Notes: generated by a model from the letters alone, not told the origin. A stretch of 64,000 nt of DNA from Sinobacterium caligoides (GCF_003752585.1 NZ_RKHR01000005.1:158947-222946); one strand, 5' to 3'. Shown: positions 38,982 through 48,270, numbered from the stretch's first letter. Numbers and translations are program-made.

Positions 38982-39683
38982 TCAGTTAATTTCAGAAAGC
39001 TTTTTCTTTGGCCTCCCACGCTTCTTTGGGCCTATTTTTGTGCTTGATATCTTTTCTATCTCTTTTTTAAATGCGTCACTACCAAGTACCTGACCGATGT
39101 TAATAGTGTCCGCAATAAATTCTTGCAACCTAACATCAAAGCTTTGTTTAAATAAGTCGTTATAGTTATTGCAGCGTTCATTACGGTTACGACCTAACGC
39201 TAGATAAAGGCTATGATCAACGATAACAGAATCCCTTTTGGCCCCTGAGTGATGAGCAAAACTAGACCACTTAAAGTCTTTCAACTCCTTAACTAAGCCC
39301 AAATGTAACGCTCGCAGCTCAACATAACGATAACAACTAAGTAAAAAACGCTCAGAGTCAATCACGCTTGAGCGATAACGGCCAGACCAAAGTGTCCCTG
39401 AGCGCTTATAACGATGGTTAATATATTGCACATATCGCCTACCAAGAGACTGCATCATCGATGAGACACCATTAGGAACCCTTGGGGTGGCTATAATTTG
39501 AATCATATTTGGTAACAAGGTATATGCGTGAACATCAACACTGTACTGATCAGAAGCAGCACGTAAACTTTGCAAAAAAAACAAATAATCATCATCGCAA
39601 AAAAAACAGGGGAAATTATTGTGCCCTGCCTGAACAATATGCTGAGGTATGTCTATTAAGTTAAGCCGAGGCAAACGCGCCAT
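38982..39683 (-). CDS. REP-associated (Y1/IS200-type) transposase-like protein with a degenerate HUH motif
   Basis: A 233-residue member of the single-domain Y1 transposase relatives found singly in chromosomes; the N-terminus MARLPRLNLIDIPQHIVQAG and the block GTLWSGRYRSSVIDSERFLL are clear. The metal-binding HUH motif, normally NHVHL in the segment AYxLMPNHVHL, reads NMIQI here (residues 59-63), so both histidines are lost. Candidate tyrosines remain in RRYVQYIN at 82-89. The C-terminus ends in KKRGRPKKK, an AT-hook with RGRP at 222-225. It is probably a DNA-binding protein rather than an active transposase. It lies at the right edge of the T6SS island, beside two palindromic elements. Confidence 0.8.
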   Translation of the reverse strand: MARLPRLNLIDIPQHIVQAGHNNFPCFFCDDDYLFFLQSLRAASDQYSVDVHAYTLLPNMIQIIATPRVPNGVSSMMQSLGRRYVQYINHRYKRSGTLWSGRYRSSVIDSERFLLSCYRYVELRALHLGLVKELKDFKWSSFAHHSGAKRDSVIVDHSLYLALGRNRNERCNNYNDLFKQSFDVRLQEFIADTINIGQVLGSDAFKKEIEKISSTKIGPKKRGRPKKKLSEIN

Positions 39684-39714
39684 AATGCATCTTCATCCAT
39701 GATTTAACTAATCT

Positions 39715-39742
39715 GCAACCACCTAATGTGGTTGCTAGCAAC
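39715..39742. repeat. Overlapping palindromes upstream of the transposase-like gene
   Basis: GCAACCAC-CTAAT-GTGGTTGC (39715-39735) is a perfect 8-bp stem. The partly overlapping GTTGCTAGCAAC (39731-39742) is a perfect 12-bp palindrome. These are reminiscent of REP-type hairpins that accompany Y1 transposase-like genes. Confidence 0.6.
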
Positions 39743-39751
39743 TATTATGTA

Positions 39752-39793
39752 GATATTGTTGCTTTATTTCTACATCTAACAAGCAACAATATC
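39752..39793. repeat. Perfect 13-bp inverted repeat downstream of tatD
   Basis: GATATTGTTGCTT (39752-39764) and AAGCAACAATATC (39781-39793) are perfect inverted copies around a 16-nt loop. It lies 25 bp beyond the tatD stop and shares the core TTGCT with the neighbouring palindromes. It may end the tatD transcript or be a REP-like element. Confidence 0.6.
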
Positions 39794-39817
39794 AACATGA
39801 TACACCTTGGATTAGTT

Positions 39818-40609
39818 TTACACCCTACCAAACAATCGATAGAAATTCTCAGTTGTCTTCCTAGCCAATTCTTCAGTTGAGATATCCAAGAGCTTAGCAA
39901 TATATTCAGCCACGAGCCTAACATACTGAGGTTCATTAGGTTTTCCACGGTGCGGCACAGGAGCAAGGTAAGGGGAATCCGTCTCAATTAATAACCTATC
40001 TAACGGTAATTGCTTGACGACATCTCGCAAGGCTTCAGCGTTATTAAAGGTAATGATGCCGGAGATTGATATATAGTAATTAAGCTCTAACGCTTGCTTT
40101 GCCATGACTATATCCTCAGTAAAACAATGCAAAACTCCAGCGCTATCCCTACAACCATGAGCCTTGATTAGCTCAATTGTTTCTGTTCTCGCATCTCGAG
40201 TATGAACAATAACCGGTTTCTGCAACTTTCGAGCCAGCTCAAGATGATGTACAAAGCTCTCTTGCTGACAGGCGTGATTTTCCTTATCGTAAAAAAAATC
40301 GAGCCCAGTCTCTCCGATCGCAACAATACGATTTGAACTAGCCATTTTCTCAATTAAATCAAAACGGTCATCTTTTCCCTTCACGCTAAGCGGGTGAATA
40401 CCTACAGAGGCAACAACTTGCGGGTATTTCGTAGCAATCTCTAAACAGGTCTCAGAGTTTTCAGCATCAATACCGACACACAGCATCCGGTTCACACCCT
40501 GTTGTTCGGCTCGAGCTATAACACCTTCAATCCCGTCGCTATAACCGTCAAGGTTTAATCGGTCGAGATGACAGTGGGAATCAATCAAAGGTTTATCGTT
40601 TATATTCAT
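39818..40609 (-). CDS. TatD-family metal-dependent DNase (YcfH-like)
   Basis: A TIM-barrel amidohydrolase of 263 residues. The N-terminal metal motif is DSHCHLD, followed by GIHPLSV, GETGLDF, HTRDA, LHCFTE and the C-terminal ETDSPYLAP motif with its metal-ligand Asp. E. coli YcfH occupies the same position after holB. The ATG at 40609 has GGAAG about 10 nt upstream; two earlier in-frame ATGs would add 3 or 10 residues. It is the last gene of the fabF-tatD operon-like block, separated from pilZ by a terminator-like hairpin. Confidence 0.93.
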   Translation of the reverse strand: MNINDKPLIDSHCHLDRLNLDGYSDGIEGVIARAEQQGVNRMLCVGIDAENSETCLEIATKYPQVVASVGIHPLSVKGKDDRFDLIEKMASSNRIVAIGETGLDFFYDKENHACQQESFVHHLELARKLQKPVIVHTRDARTETIELIKAHGCRDSAGVLHCFTEDIVMAKQALELNYYISISGIITFNNAEALRDVVKQLPLDRLLIETDSPYLAPVPHRGKPNEPQYVRLVAEYIAKLLDISTEELARKTTENFYRLFGRV

Positions 40610-40638
40610 CGCTAACATACTTCCAGTTTTATGAGGCA

Positions 40639-40674
40639 TAAAAAAAGCATCACGACGGACTTTATCGCGATGCC
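40639..40674 (-). terminator. Terminator between pilZ and tatD
   Basis: The stem GCATCGCGA / TCGTGATGC, with one mismatch, is followed by a run of seven T residues on the minus strand. It lies 25 bp after the pilZ stop and 30 bp before the tatD start. Confidence 0.75.
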
Positions 40675-40698
40675 TATATGGATCAAGCCAGCTATAGC

Positions 40699-41067
40699 TT
40701 ACATAGTGTTCGTTGGGCGATCAGACTCCAGCGAACCCGCCAAATAAGTCTCGATCTTATTGACAGCTAAGTCATCGTGATCCGCGAACTGCACACCAAT
40801 CCCCACAGGCCTAGCGCCGTGGCTTCCTGTCGGTGTTAACCAAATTACTTTACCAGACACAGGAATCTTCTCAGCCTCCTCCATCAAAGTCAGCAGCATA
40901 AAAACTTCGTCACCAAGGTCAAATGCTTTAGTCGTAGGTATGAACAAACCACCATTCTTCAAGAAGGGCATATAGGCCGCGTACAATTCAGACTTGTCTT
41001 TAATTGCTAGGGACATGATCCCGTTATTTTTTGCCCCAGATTTTACACTGGCTTTTCCCATCGACAT
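40699..41067 (-). CDS. pilZ: PilZ-domain type IV pilus protein
   Basis: A 122-residue single-domain protein in the classical position next to holB, as in Pseudomonas and Xanthomonas. It has the PilZ barrel pattern KNGGLFIPTTKAFDLGDEVFMLLTL and GARPVGIGVQF. It lacks the RxxxR plus DxSxxG arrangement needed for c-di-GMP binding, as do the canonical pilus-biogenesis PilZ proteins, which act through PilB and a partner EAL protein. The start has GAGG at about 6 nt. Pilus genes themselves are not in this window. Confidence 0.92.
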   Translation of the reverse strand: MSMGKASVKSGAKNNGIMSLAIKDKSELYAAYMPFLKNGGLFIPTTKAFDLGDEVFMLLTLMEEAEKIPVSGKVIWLTPTGSHGARPVGIGVQFADHDDLAVNKIETYLAGSLESDRPTNTM

Positions 41068-41157
41068 TCATCACCTCTACGCAGTCTATTTGCTGCTTCA
41101 CTTTATTGGTATAGATTACCTATATCACAAACAATATACTAGCACCGACTTATGTCG

Positions 41158-42123
41158 TTAAAATACAATTCTAGACAGAACGCCTTCAATGGCAAGCTGT
41201 TTATTTGGGGTAGCTCCCGCCTTGATAGCAGAGCGAAGCTGGGACAACTGCATTATCTGTTCGTGTAACTGCTTAGGCGTCAAACGCACTGCCATCAGCT
41301 CAAAGACATGTCGAGAATCCTCTATACGTAACTCGTTATTAGTTTGACTATAACGAGCGAGATCCATCATCCAACTTAACAACCAATCCAACGAATCAAG
41401 CAGCTCAAACTTTGACCAACGTACGGATGCAGTAACGATATCCAGACGGTTATCTAACAATTCAAAAAGCTCTTTTAACATCTGATCACGCTGCTGTAGC
41501 GCTTCTCCTTGCGCCAGCGCTAGAGCTGTTAATGGCTGCCCCGATGCAATGGCTAACAGCCTCTCAGCCTGATCCGGCCTATCGAGTCGCCCCTTTAACC
41601 ACGCGACCGCTTCCAACTCATTAACAGCCCCCAATGGCACCTGCTGACAACGCGACCTGATCGTTGGCAAGATGCCATTGGTACTGTCACTTACCAGAAT
41701 TAAGACCGTTTTCTCACCAGGCTCCTCTAAACTTTTAAGCAGTGCGTTTGCAGAGCTCTCATTCATTGCCTCAGCTGGCGCAATAATCACAACTTTATAA
41801 CCACCCTGCTGAGACTTATTAACGATAAATGAGGAGACCTGCCTTATTGCATCTACCTTAATCTGTTTTGCACCATCCTCTAAGTAACACTCAACAAAAT
41901 CAGGATGGTTACCAGCTGCATGCAACAAGCAACTTTTACATTCACCACAAGCGCCCAGCTCCGAACGATCAGAACACTGCAGGTAATAACCCAAAGCTTT
42001 AGCTAATTCACGCTTTCCTACACCAGCAGAACCAGAAAGTAACAATGCATGAGGCAATTGGTCGCTCTCAACCTGAGTCAGCAGCCTATGCCATGTCGTC
42101 TGTAGCCATGGATAATCAATCAT
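41158..42123 (-). CDS. holB: DNA polymerase III subunit delta'
   Basis: A clamp-loader subunit of 321 residues. It has a degenerate P-loop (GSAGVGKRELA at about 31-41), the four-cysteine zinc module (CSDRSELGACGECKSCLL at about 50-67), and the SRC motif (RSRCQQVPL). It helps load the beta clamp in the replisome. It overlaps tmk by 8 bp and is followed by pilZ, the conserved tmk-holB-pilZ order. Confidence 0.95.
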   Translation of the reverse strand: MIDYPWLQTTWHRLLTQVESDQLPHALLLSGSAGVGKRELAKALGYYLQCSDRSELGACGECKSCLLHAAGNHPDFVECYLEDGAKQIKVDAIRQVSSFIVNKSQQGGYKVVIIAPAEAMNESSANALLKSLEEPGEKTVLILVSDSTNGILPTIRSRCQQVPLGAVNELEAVAWLKGRLDRPDQAERLLAIASGQPLTALALAQGEALQQRDQMLKELFELLDNRLDIVTASVRWSKFELLDSLDWLLSWMMDLARYSQTNNELRIEDSRHVFELMAVRLTPKQLHEQIMQLSQLRSAIKAGATPNKQLAIEGVLSRIVF

Positions 42124-42778
42124 GTTTAATGTTTATACTGAAAAAAGATAGCAGCGCGCTTTCGATCTGTAACTGCACAGAAGCGATGTCTTGGCTGGCG
42201 TCTATAATCGAAAAACGTTCCGGCTCTGCGGCTGCTCTTGCAAGATACCCCGCCCGTACTCGCTCAAAGAATGCCAAATGCTCAGATTCAAACCGGTCCA
42301 ACTCCCCTCTTGCCCTGGCGCGTGCCATACCCGTCTCAACGGGTAAGTCCAACAAAATGGTTAGGTCGGGCTGCATCCCAGCTTGAACCATCGCTTCTAG
42401 CTGTTCGATCCGCTCAATAGACAGCCCGCGACCACAACCTTGATACGCATACGTAGCATCGGTAAAGCGATCACAGAGCACCGTTTTACCAGAAGAGAGC
42501 GCTGGCAAAATTTTCTGCTGCAGATGCTGCGCCCGTGCAGCAAAAACCATTAGTAGCTCCGCCATTTCACCAACAGACTCATCACGTGTTGCTAACAATA
42601 TCTCTCTAAGCTCTTCAGCAAGAGGGGTCCCCCCTGGTTCTCGTGTATGTAGGTGGTTAATTTCATGATGCTGTAAAAATTGACGGATAAACGCCACATT
42701 GGTCGTCTTGCCGACCCCCTCCCCGCCTTCGACGGTGATAAAGAAAGGTTTTCTGTTAGTCATAATCTCGTTAGTCAT
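42116..42778 (-). CDS. tmk: Thymidylate kinase
   Basis: Phosphorylates dTMP to dTDP. The 220 residues contain the P-loop VEGGEGVGKTT, the DRF motif (VLCDRFTDATYAYQG) and a lid region (LDLPVETGMARARARGE). The 5' end repeats the short unit ATGACTAACGAGATT so that two in-frame ATGs lie 15 bp apart; neither has a strong ribosome-binding site, and the first starts 2 bp after the mltG stop. The 3' end overlaps holB. Confidence 0.96.
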   Translation of the reverse strand: MTNEIMTNRKPFFITVEGGEGVGKTTNVAFIRQFLQHHEINHLHTREPGGTPLAEELREILLATRDESVGEMAELLMVFAARAQHLQQKILPALSSGKTVLCDRFTDATYAYQGCGRGLSIERIEQLEAMVQAGMQPDLTILLDLPVETGMARARARGELDRFESEHLAFFERVRAGYLARAAAEPERFSIIDASQDIASVQLQIESALLSFFSINIKHD

Positions 42779-42780
42779 AA

Positions 42781-43815
42781 TTACTGGGCTGGGTGGCTGC
42801 GATAGTCTGCTCGCCTTTTTAACTGATACTTAACAACTGCACGATTATGCTCCTTAAGCGTCGCAGAAAACTGGTGGCTACCGTCACCTTTTGCCACAAA
42901 ATATAAGCTATCACCATCCGCTGGATGAAGCGCCGCCGCAATAGCTTCACGTCCAACTAAAGCGATAGGTGTCGGCGGTAACCCGCTACGCGTATAAGTG
43001 TTGTATGGGGTGTCTGCCCTCAGGTCTCTACGTGATATCTTACCTTGATAGCGGCTCCCCATACCGTATATTACCGTAGGATCTGTCTGCAGACGCATAC
43101 CTTTATCAAGACGCCTAACAAATACCCCGGCAATCTCACGCCTTTCATACGTAACACCCGTTTCTTTCTCAACAATGCTGGCCATTATGAGTGCATCATA
43201 TGGCGTTTTATAAGGAAGACCTTTATCTCGGGTTTCCCACTCCTCAGAAAGTACTTTATTTAACCGTTTAGCCATCATCCTTAGGATCTCAACATCCGTC
43301 TGTTGACGGGTATAAGCGTAACTATCTGGAAAAAACAAACCCTCAATATTTTTATAATCACCGTACCCCAGTTCAGAGACAATTCGAGGCAGCTCTTCAT
43401 AATCAATCGTAGATTGTATAAATGAGCTTTGCTGGATTCGGCTAAGCATCTGTTTAGCTGTATACCCTTCTGGAATGGTAATATTGCGATAGACGACATC
43501 ACCACTCTGTAGTTTTTCTAGCAACGTCAGGATGTTATCAGAAGCTGTAAGACGATATTCTCCGACATGAATAGCAGCCTGATTTGTCAGTCGCACATAG
43601 GCTATAAAAAGCTTAGGGTACTCAATAAACCCTTGCTTACTCAAGCGATAGGCTAAGCGACTATAGCTCATGCCAGAGGGGACAACAATTTCCTGATGAT
43701 CAACATTTACGACCAGCGGCTGGGCAAGATAGTCATCAAACCAACGGCTTGCAAACCATAACAACAGAGCTACAGCCATCAAGCTGAGCACTACAATCTT
43801 CCCAAACAACTTCAT
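42781..43815 (-). CDS. mltG: Endolytic murein transglycosylase MltG (YceG-like)
   Basis: A membrane-anchored enzyme that cleaves nascent glycan strands and so sets their length. An N-terminal membrane helix (VVLSLMAVALLLWFA, about 6-20) is followed by a periplasmic LysM-like part and the catalytic domain. The conserved active-site Glu lies in IMASIVEKETG. The ATG at 43815 (344 aa) follows AGGGG; a start 51 bp further upstream would add non-conserved residues. It sits between pabC and tmk as in E. coli. Confidence 0.95.
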   Translation of the reverse strand: MKLFGKIVVLSLMAVALLLWFASRWFDDYLAQPLVVNVDHQEIVVPSGMSYSRLAYRLSKQGFIEYPKLFIAYVRLTNQAAIHVGEYRLTASDNILTLLEKLQSGDVVYRNITIPEGYTAKQMLSRIQQSSFIQSTIDYEELPRIVSELGYGDYKNIEGLFFPDSYAYTRQQTDVEILRMMAKRLNKVLSEEWETRDKGLPYKTPYDALIMASIVEKETGVTYERREIAGVFVRRLDKGMRLQTDPTVIYGMGSRYQGKISRRDLRADTPYNTYTRSGLPPTPIALVGREAIAAALHPADGDSLYFVAKGDGSHQFSATLKEHNRAVVKYQLKRRADYRSHPAQ

Positions 43816-43896
43816 TGGAACCCCTAAATTAATGACTTTTATTCTCAGGTCTATCAACAGCAGCACAGAATAAACGCTAAATAATATTCATGATGC

Positions 43897-44763
43897 TCAT
43901 TCGCAACGGTAATATACCTCCAGCGAACTCTGTAACTGTTGTATGGCATCAAGCGCCTCTTCTGCGCCAAATGATATAATATCATCTTGTCCATGCTGAG
44001 CTATTGACGTTACCGGTGCGATACCCATCACACTATTGCAGACAAACATGCCCTCTGCTTGTAACAGCTCCTTAAAACTAATACGAGAAAAACACACCTC
44101 AATACCAAGAGCAGGCGCAACCTCTCTTATCAACAACTCTCGCGCCACACCGGCAACCCCCGCAAGAACCAAACCATCAGTATACAGCCGCCCTGAAGAC
44201 AACCAAAAAACATTACTTTGTGTGCCCTCTACAACACAGCCATGACTATCTTGCATCAAGCCTTCGCCAAAGCTAGCGTCGTGCCACTCTCTTCTAGCCA
44301 TGACTTGAGGCAGCCTATTAAGGTGCTTTAACCCTGCGAGACCAAAAGCTTCAGGTAACCGTGTAGAGCAAAGAAAAACACTGATACCTGCTAATTGTTG
44401 AGAATAGTCTGGCCGCGCGGAGCACTGGACTACTCGCTGATACTCGGGCTGAATAGGCGGTCGATAGCCACGTCCACCACTACCACGGCTGACAATAAGC
44501 TTTACGACGCCTTCATCAGCCGGCATTTGCGCTACGGCCATCATAATTTCCGACTCGACCAACTCTAAGTCAACGCCAGAAAAACCAAGTACAGCAAAAC
44601 CGCGCTTTAGACGCTCAATATGATAGGGAAGTAAGGGAACAGATCGCTGACAAACCCTTATCGTTTCAAAGAGGCCGTCACCGTAGGAGAATGCTCTGTC
44701 AGTGACGGCAACACTATCAGTGCGCTGGCCGTTGACTAGCGTAGGGAAGTCAGCTGCAAACAT
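43897..44763 (-). CDS. pabC: Aminodeoxychorismate lyase
   Basis: A PLP enzyme of fold type IV that converts 4-amino-4-deoxychorismate to p-aminobenzoate for folate synthesis. The 288 residues show SYGDGLFETIRV at about 26-37, the PLP lysine in LKHLNRL, and EGTQSNVFW. It follows fabF and precedes mltG, the conserved order. Confidence 0.94.
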   Translation of the reverse strand: MFAADFPTLVNGQRTDSVAVTDRAFSYGDGLFETIRVCQRSVPLLPYHIERLKRGFAVLGFSGVDLELVESEIMMAVAQMPADEGVVKLIVSRGSGGRGYRPPIQPEYQRVVQCSARPDYSQQLAGISVFLCSTRLPEAFGLAGLKHLNRLPQVMARREWHDASFGEGLMQDSHGCVVEGTQSNVFWLSSGRLYTDGLVLAGVAGVARELLIREVAPALGIEVCFSRISFKELLQAEGMFVCNSVMGIAPVTSIAQHGQDDIISFGAEEALDAIQQLQSSLEVYYRCE

Positions 44764-44779
44764 ATGTTAGCTCATGATA

Positions 44780-44803
44780 TTAGGCGGCAAGATAGCCGCC
44801 TAA
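44780..44803 (-). terminator. Hairpin after fabF
   Basis: A perfect 9-bp stem (TTAGGCGGC / GCCGCCTAA) with a 6-nt loop lies 7 bp past the fabF stop codon. No clear T-tract follows on the minus strand, so it may only attenuate expression of pabC. Confidence 0.5.
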
Positions 44804-44810
44804 TCACCGA

Positions 44811-46052
44811 TTAGATTTTGGCGAACAACAGGCTACCATTCGTCCCGCCAAACCCGAACGAGTTCGTCAACACCGCCTCAATCTTACGCTCTTGCGCAGT
44901 ATGAGGAACGTAATTCAAGTCGCAGCCTTCATCAGGATTATCTAAGTTGATCGTTGGTGGAGCAACCTGATCTCGAATAGCCAGAACAGAGAACACCGCC
45001 TCAACAGAGCCCGCTGCACCCAACAGATGCCCAATCATTGACTTGGTCGAGCTTACGGCCACTTTTGCGGCTGCTTCCTCACCCAACGCGAGCTTAACGG
45101 CCTTGCTCTCTGCCACATCACCGGCAGCTGTAGACGTACCGTGTGCGTTGACATAATTGATCTTGTCGATCTCAATGCCAGCATCGTTAATCGCGTTAGT
45201 CATCGAGGCTGCAGCACCACTGCCATCAACAGTCGGCGTCGTCATATGGTAGGCATCTGCACTCATACCAAAGCCGGATAACTCAGCGTAAATCTTTGCT
45301 CCTCGCGCCTTAGCTGACTCATACTCTTCAAGCACCAACATGCCAGCACCATCGCTAAGAACAAAGCCATCCCGATCTTTGTCCCAAGGACGGCTTGCAG
45401 CTTGCGGATCATCATTGCGTGTTGATAACGCTCTTGCAGCAGCGAAACCACCCAAGCCTACCGGTGTTGTAGCCATTTCTGCACCACCAACAACCATGGC
45501 GTCAGCATCACCGTGCTGAATCATGCGCGCGGCAATACCAATATTATGCGTACCTGTGGTACAGGCGGTAGTAACTGCAATATTAGGCCCCTGAAAGCCA
45601 TACTTAATAGAAATATTACCTGCAATCATATTAGTAATTGAGCCAGGGACAAAAAAGGGTGATATTTTACGTGGACCACTCTTATTGATTAGATCTCGAC
45701 TCGTCTCAATTGAGCCAATTCCCCCAATGCCGGCACCAATAGCACAACCTATCCGCGGCGCAGTTTCGTCAGAAACAGAAAGGCCACTGTCCTCAATAGC
45801 TTGAATAGCAGCTGCCATACCGTACTGAATAAATATATCCATACGCCTAGCATCTTTAATAGCTAAGTATTGGCTGACGTCAAAGTCTTTTACCGAGCCA
45901 CCAAAGCGGGTAGTAAAATCTGAAACGTCAAAGTGCTCGATAGGGGCAATACCACTCTTACCTTCTACAATGCCACGCCATGTATCGGCGACATTATTGC
46001 CCAATGGTGTAATCAAGCCCAAACCGGTGACGACTACTCTACGCTTTGACAC
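44811..46052 (-). CDS. fabF: 3-oxoacyl-ACP synthase II
   Basis: The condensing enzyme that elongates acyl-ACP. The 413 residues carry the thiolase-fold triad: Cys in [11 protein letters not shown], His in [12 protein letters not shown] and His in [11 protein letters not shown], with the C-terminal NSFGFGGTN loop. It is downstream of acpP, separated from it by a strong terminator, with pabC next. Confidence 0.97.
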   Translation of the reverse strand: MSKRRVVVTGLGLITPLGNNVADTWRGIVEGKSGIAPIEHFDVSDFTTRFGGSVKDFDVSQYLAIKDARRMDIFIQYGMAAAIQAIEDSGLSVSDETAPRIGCAIGAGIGGIGSIETSRDLINKSGPRKISPFFVPGSITNMIAGNISIKYGFQGPNIAVTTACTTGTHNIGIAARMIQHGDADAMVVGGAEMATTPVGLGGFAAARALSTRNDDPQAASRPWDKDRDGFVLSDGAGMLVLEEYESAKARGAKIYAELSGFGMSADAYHMTTPTVDGSGAAASMTNAINDAGIEIDKINYVNAHGTSTAAGDVAESKAVKLALGEEAAAKVAVSSTKSMIGHLLGAAGSVEAVFSVLAIRDQVAPPTINLDNPDEGCDLNYVPHTAQERKIEAVLTNSFGFGGTNGSLLFAKI

Positions 46053-46095
46053 CAGATAACCTCCTATTAATTGATCGTAACTGCATACAATATGC

Positions 46096-46133
46096 TAAAA
46101 AAAAAGCCGTTCTATATAGGATAGAAACGGCTT
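46096..46133 (-). terminator. Terminator after acpP
   Basis: The stem AAGCCGTTTCTAT / ATAGAACGGCTT, with one bulge, is followed by nine T residues on the minus strand. A second small hairpin (46137-46154) covers the acpP stop codon. Together they would give an abundant monocistronic acpP transcript. Confidence 0.85.
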
Positions 46134-46152
46134 CGTAATCTACAAGTGTAGA

Positions 46153-46389
46153 TTAGGCAAGGTTCTTCTCGATGTAATCGACAGCGGCCTGAACAGTTGT
46201 AATGTTCTCAGCTTCTTCATCAGGAATTTCAGTTTCAAACTCCTCTTCCAAAGCCATAACCAACTCAACGGTATCCAAAGAATCGGCACCAAGATCATCG
46301 ACGAAAGAAGACTCGTTCTTTACTTCTTCTTCTTTAACGCCAAGCTGCTCAGCAACAATCTTCTTTACGCGATCAACAATGCTACTCAT
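46153..46389 (-). CDS. acpP: Acyl carrier protein
   Basis: A 78-residue acidic protein. The 4'-phosphopantetheine attachment serine lies in the invariant [13 protein letters not shown]. It carries acyl chains between the FAS II enzymes. AGGAG lies upstream of the start. It is flanked by its own likely promoter and a strong terminator, which fits its high cellular abundance. Confidence 0.98.
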   Translation of the reverse strand: MSSIVDRVKKIVAEQLGVKEEEVKNESSFVDDLGADSLDTVELVMALEEEFETEIPDEEAENITTVQAAVDYIEKNLA

Positions 46390-46522
46390 GGTAGTTTTTA
46401 ACTCCTAGTTAGAATCTCTATGGTGGCGAACAGAATTAATCCTCACCACCCTATAATTTGAGAACCCGAATTGTACTCGGATTTTCATCTTGTTGTAATC
46501 TTTCGAATCAATTTCGAGTCGA

Positions 46523-46550
46523 ATTTTACACCTTTTTAACAGTTTGCCAA
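46523..46550 (-). promoter_or_regulatory. Candidate acpP promoter
   Basis: On the minus strand TTGGCA (46550-46545), a 16-bp spacer and TAAAAT (46528-46523) begin directly after the fabG stop codon. The implied acpP leader is about 127 nt. Confidence 0.5.
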
Positions 46551-46552
46551 CC

Positions 46553-47296
46553 CTATGACATGTACATGCCACCGTTAACCTGTATGGTTTCACCAGTCAC
46601 ATAGGCAGCACCCTCACTGGCAAGAAAAGAAACGACCGAGGCAATCTCCTCTGGCGCACCTAAACGCCCGACAGGAATATTCGCCTGAAGCGCAGCCCTT
46701 TGCTCCTCTGGCAACTCCTTTGTCATATCGGTATCAATGAAACCAGGCGCCACAGAGTTAACAGTGATATTACGCACGCCAACCTCACAGGCCAATGAGC
46801 GCGCAAAACCTTGAACCGCTGCCTTAGTAGCAGAATAGTTTGCCTGCCCTGGGTTGCCCATAGAGCCCACTACAGAGCTAATGTTAATAATGCGCCCCCA
46901 ACGAGCTTTCGTCATACCGCGAAGGCAGGCCTTAGATACTCGATAAACCGCACTTAAATTGGTATCGACTACATCGTCCCACTCTGAATCTTTCATTCGC
47001 ATCAATAAGTTATCACGAGTAATACCGGCGTTATTGACAAGGATAACAGGAGCACCAAAATCATTAGTTATCTGCTTGACGACTGACACCACTGCCTCTG
47101 CATCAGTAACGTTGAGCGACATACCAGTACCTTGAACGCCCGCAGCAGACAAGCGTTCGCTGATTTTATCCGCCCCGGACTGCGTTGTGGCAGTACCGAT
47201 GACAACCGCGCCTAACTGACCAAGCTGGTCAGCTATAGCCGCGCCAATCCCTCTGCTTGCACCTGTTACCAGCGCAACTTTTCCCTGTAGACTCAT
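46553..47296 (-). CDS. fabG: 3-oxoacyl-ACP reductase
   Basis: A short-chain dehydrogenase that reduces 3-ketoacyl-ACP with NADPH. The 247 residues have the TGASRGIG nucleotide motif at about 9-16, NNAGIT, and the catalytic Ser-Tyr-Lys set (NISSVVG, YSATKAA). The ATG at 47296 is preferred to a GTG 12 bp upstream because TGAG lies at a suitable distance and the length then matches FabG. It lies 20 bp after fabD. Confidence 0.97.
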   Translation of the reverse strand: MSLQGKVALVTGASRGIGAAIADQLGQLGAVVIGTATTQSGADKISERLSAAGVQGTGMSLNVTDAEAVVSVVKQITNDFGAPVILVNNAGITRDNLLMRMKDSEWDDVVDTNLSAVYRVSKACLRGMTKARWGRIINISSVVGSMGNPGQANYSATKAAVQGFARSLACEVGVRNITVNSVAPGFIDTDMTKELPEEQRAALQANIPVGRLGAPEEIASVVSFLASEGAAYVTGETIQVNGGMYMS

Positions 47297-47316
47297 AGTT
47301 ATACTCACAAAATTAA

Positions 47317-48270
47317 TTAAAGGGCTTTGGCCGCATCGAGAGCTTTATCAAGGCTCGTGATATCTTCAGTCGCAAAGGCCGCACGCTTTAGACTCTTATC
47401 GATACGCCCTGAAAGCCCTGAAAGCACTTTTCCCGGGCCACACTCAACAACCAGCTCAACACCTTGCGTAACCATGTATTCTACGCAAGATGTCCATTTC
47501 ACGGCACTATATATCTGCTCGACCATTACTGCTTTGATCTTCACAGGGTCCGATTCAGGTAATGCCGTAACATTATGAATTACAGGGACCTGGGGAGCAT
47601 GAAAATCGATCTTATCAATTTCAGCTGCTAGTTTGACACCTGCTGGCCTCATCAGTTCAGTATGGAAAGGGGCGCTGACAGGTAATGGTAGCGCACGCTT
47701 CGCACCCGCCTCTTTACAGAGCTCTATAGCACGATCAACTGCTTCGACGTGTCCAGCGATGACAACCTGGCCTGGCGAATTATAATTAACGGCCTGCACA
47801 ACTCCCCCGACCGACGCCTCACTACAAGCTTGCTCTATAGCTTCATCGGCCAAGCCAATGATTGCCGCCATTGCGCCTTCCCCAACTGGCACTGCAGTCT
47901 GCATAAATTGACCACGCATCTGAACAAGCTTAACCGCATCAGAAAACGCAATAACACCGGCGCAAACCAACGCAGAAAACTCTCCCAAACTATGCCCAGC
48001 CAACATAGAAGGAGCAGCGCCTTCTTTCGACATCCACACACGCCAAATTGCGACGCTTGACGTCAATAAAAGCGGCTGAGTTTTTTCTGTCAGATTCAAC
48101 GAATCCTGAGGCCCATTCTGAGCAAGCGCCCATAAATCATAACCTAGTACCTCTGAAGCCTCCGCAAAGGTTTGCTCGATAATAGGATACGCCTCAGCCA
48201 GCTCTGACAGCATGCCAACTTTCTGCGAACCCTGACCAGGAAAGACAAACGCTAACTTCTTATTACTCAC
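47317..48270 (-). CDS. fabD: Malonyl-CoA:ACP transacylase
   Basis: Loads malonyl groups onto ACP. The 317 residues show FVFPGQGSQKVGM, the catalytic Ser in GHSLGEFSALVCAG, and the active-site His in PVSAPFHTELM. The start is probably the GTG at 48270 (MSNKKLAFVFPGQG), which has AGGGG 8 nt upstream; a GTG 24 bp earlier has no ribosome-binding site. It directly follows plsX, with no fabH between them. Confidence 0.96.
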   Translation of the reverse strand: MSNKKLAFVFPGQGSQKVGMLSELAEAYPIIEQTFAEASEVLGYDLWALAQNGPQDSLNLTEKTQPLLLTSSVAIWRVWMSKEGAAPSMLAGHSLGEFSALVCAGVIAFSDAVKLVQMRGQFMQTAVPVGEGAMAAIIGLADEAIEQACSEASVGGVVQAVNYNSPGQVVIAGHVEAVDRAIELCKEAGAKRALPLPVSAPFHTELMRPAGVKLAAEIDKIDFHAPQVPVIHNVTALPESDPVKIKAVMVEQIYSAVKWTSCVEYMVTQGVELVVECGPGKVLSGLSGRIDKSLKRAAFATEDITSLDKALDAAKAL

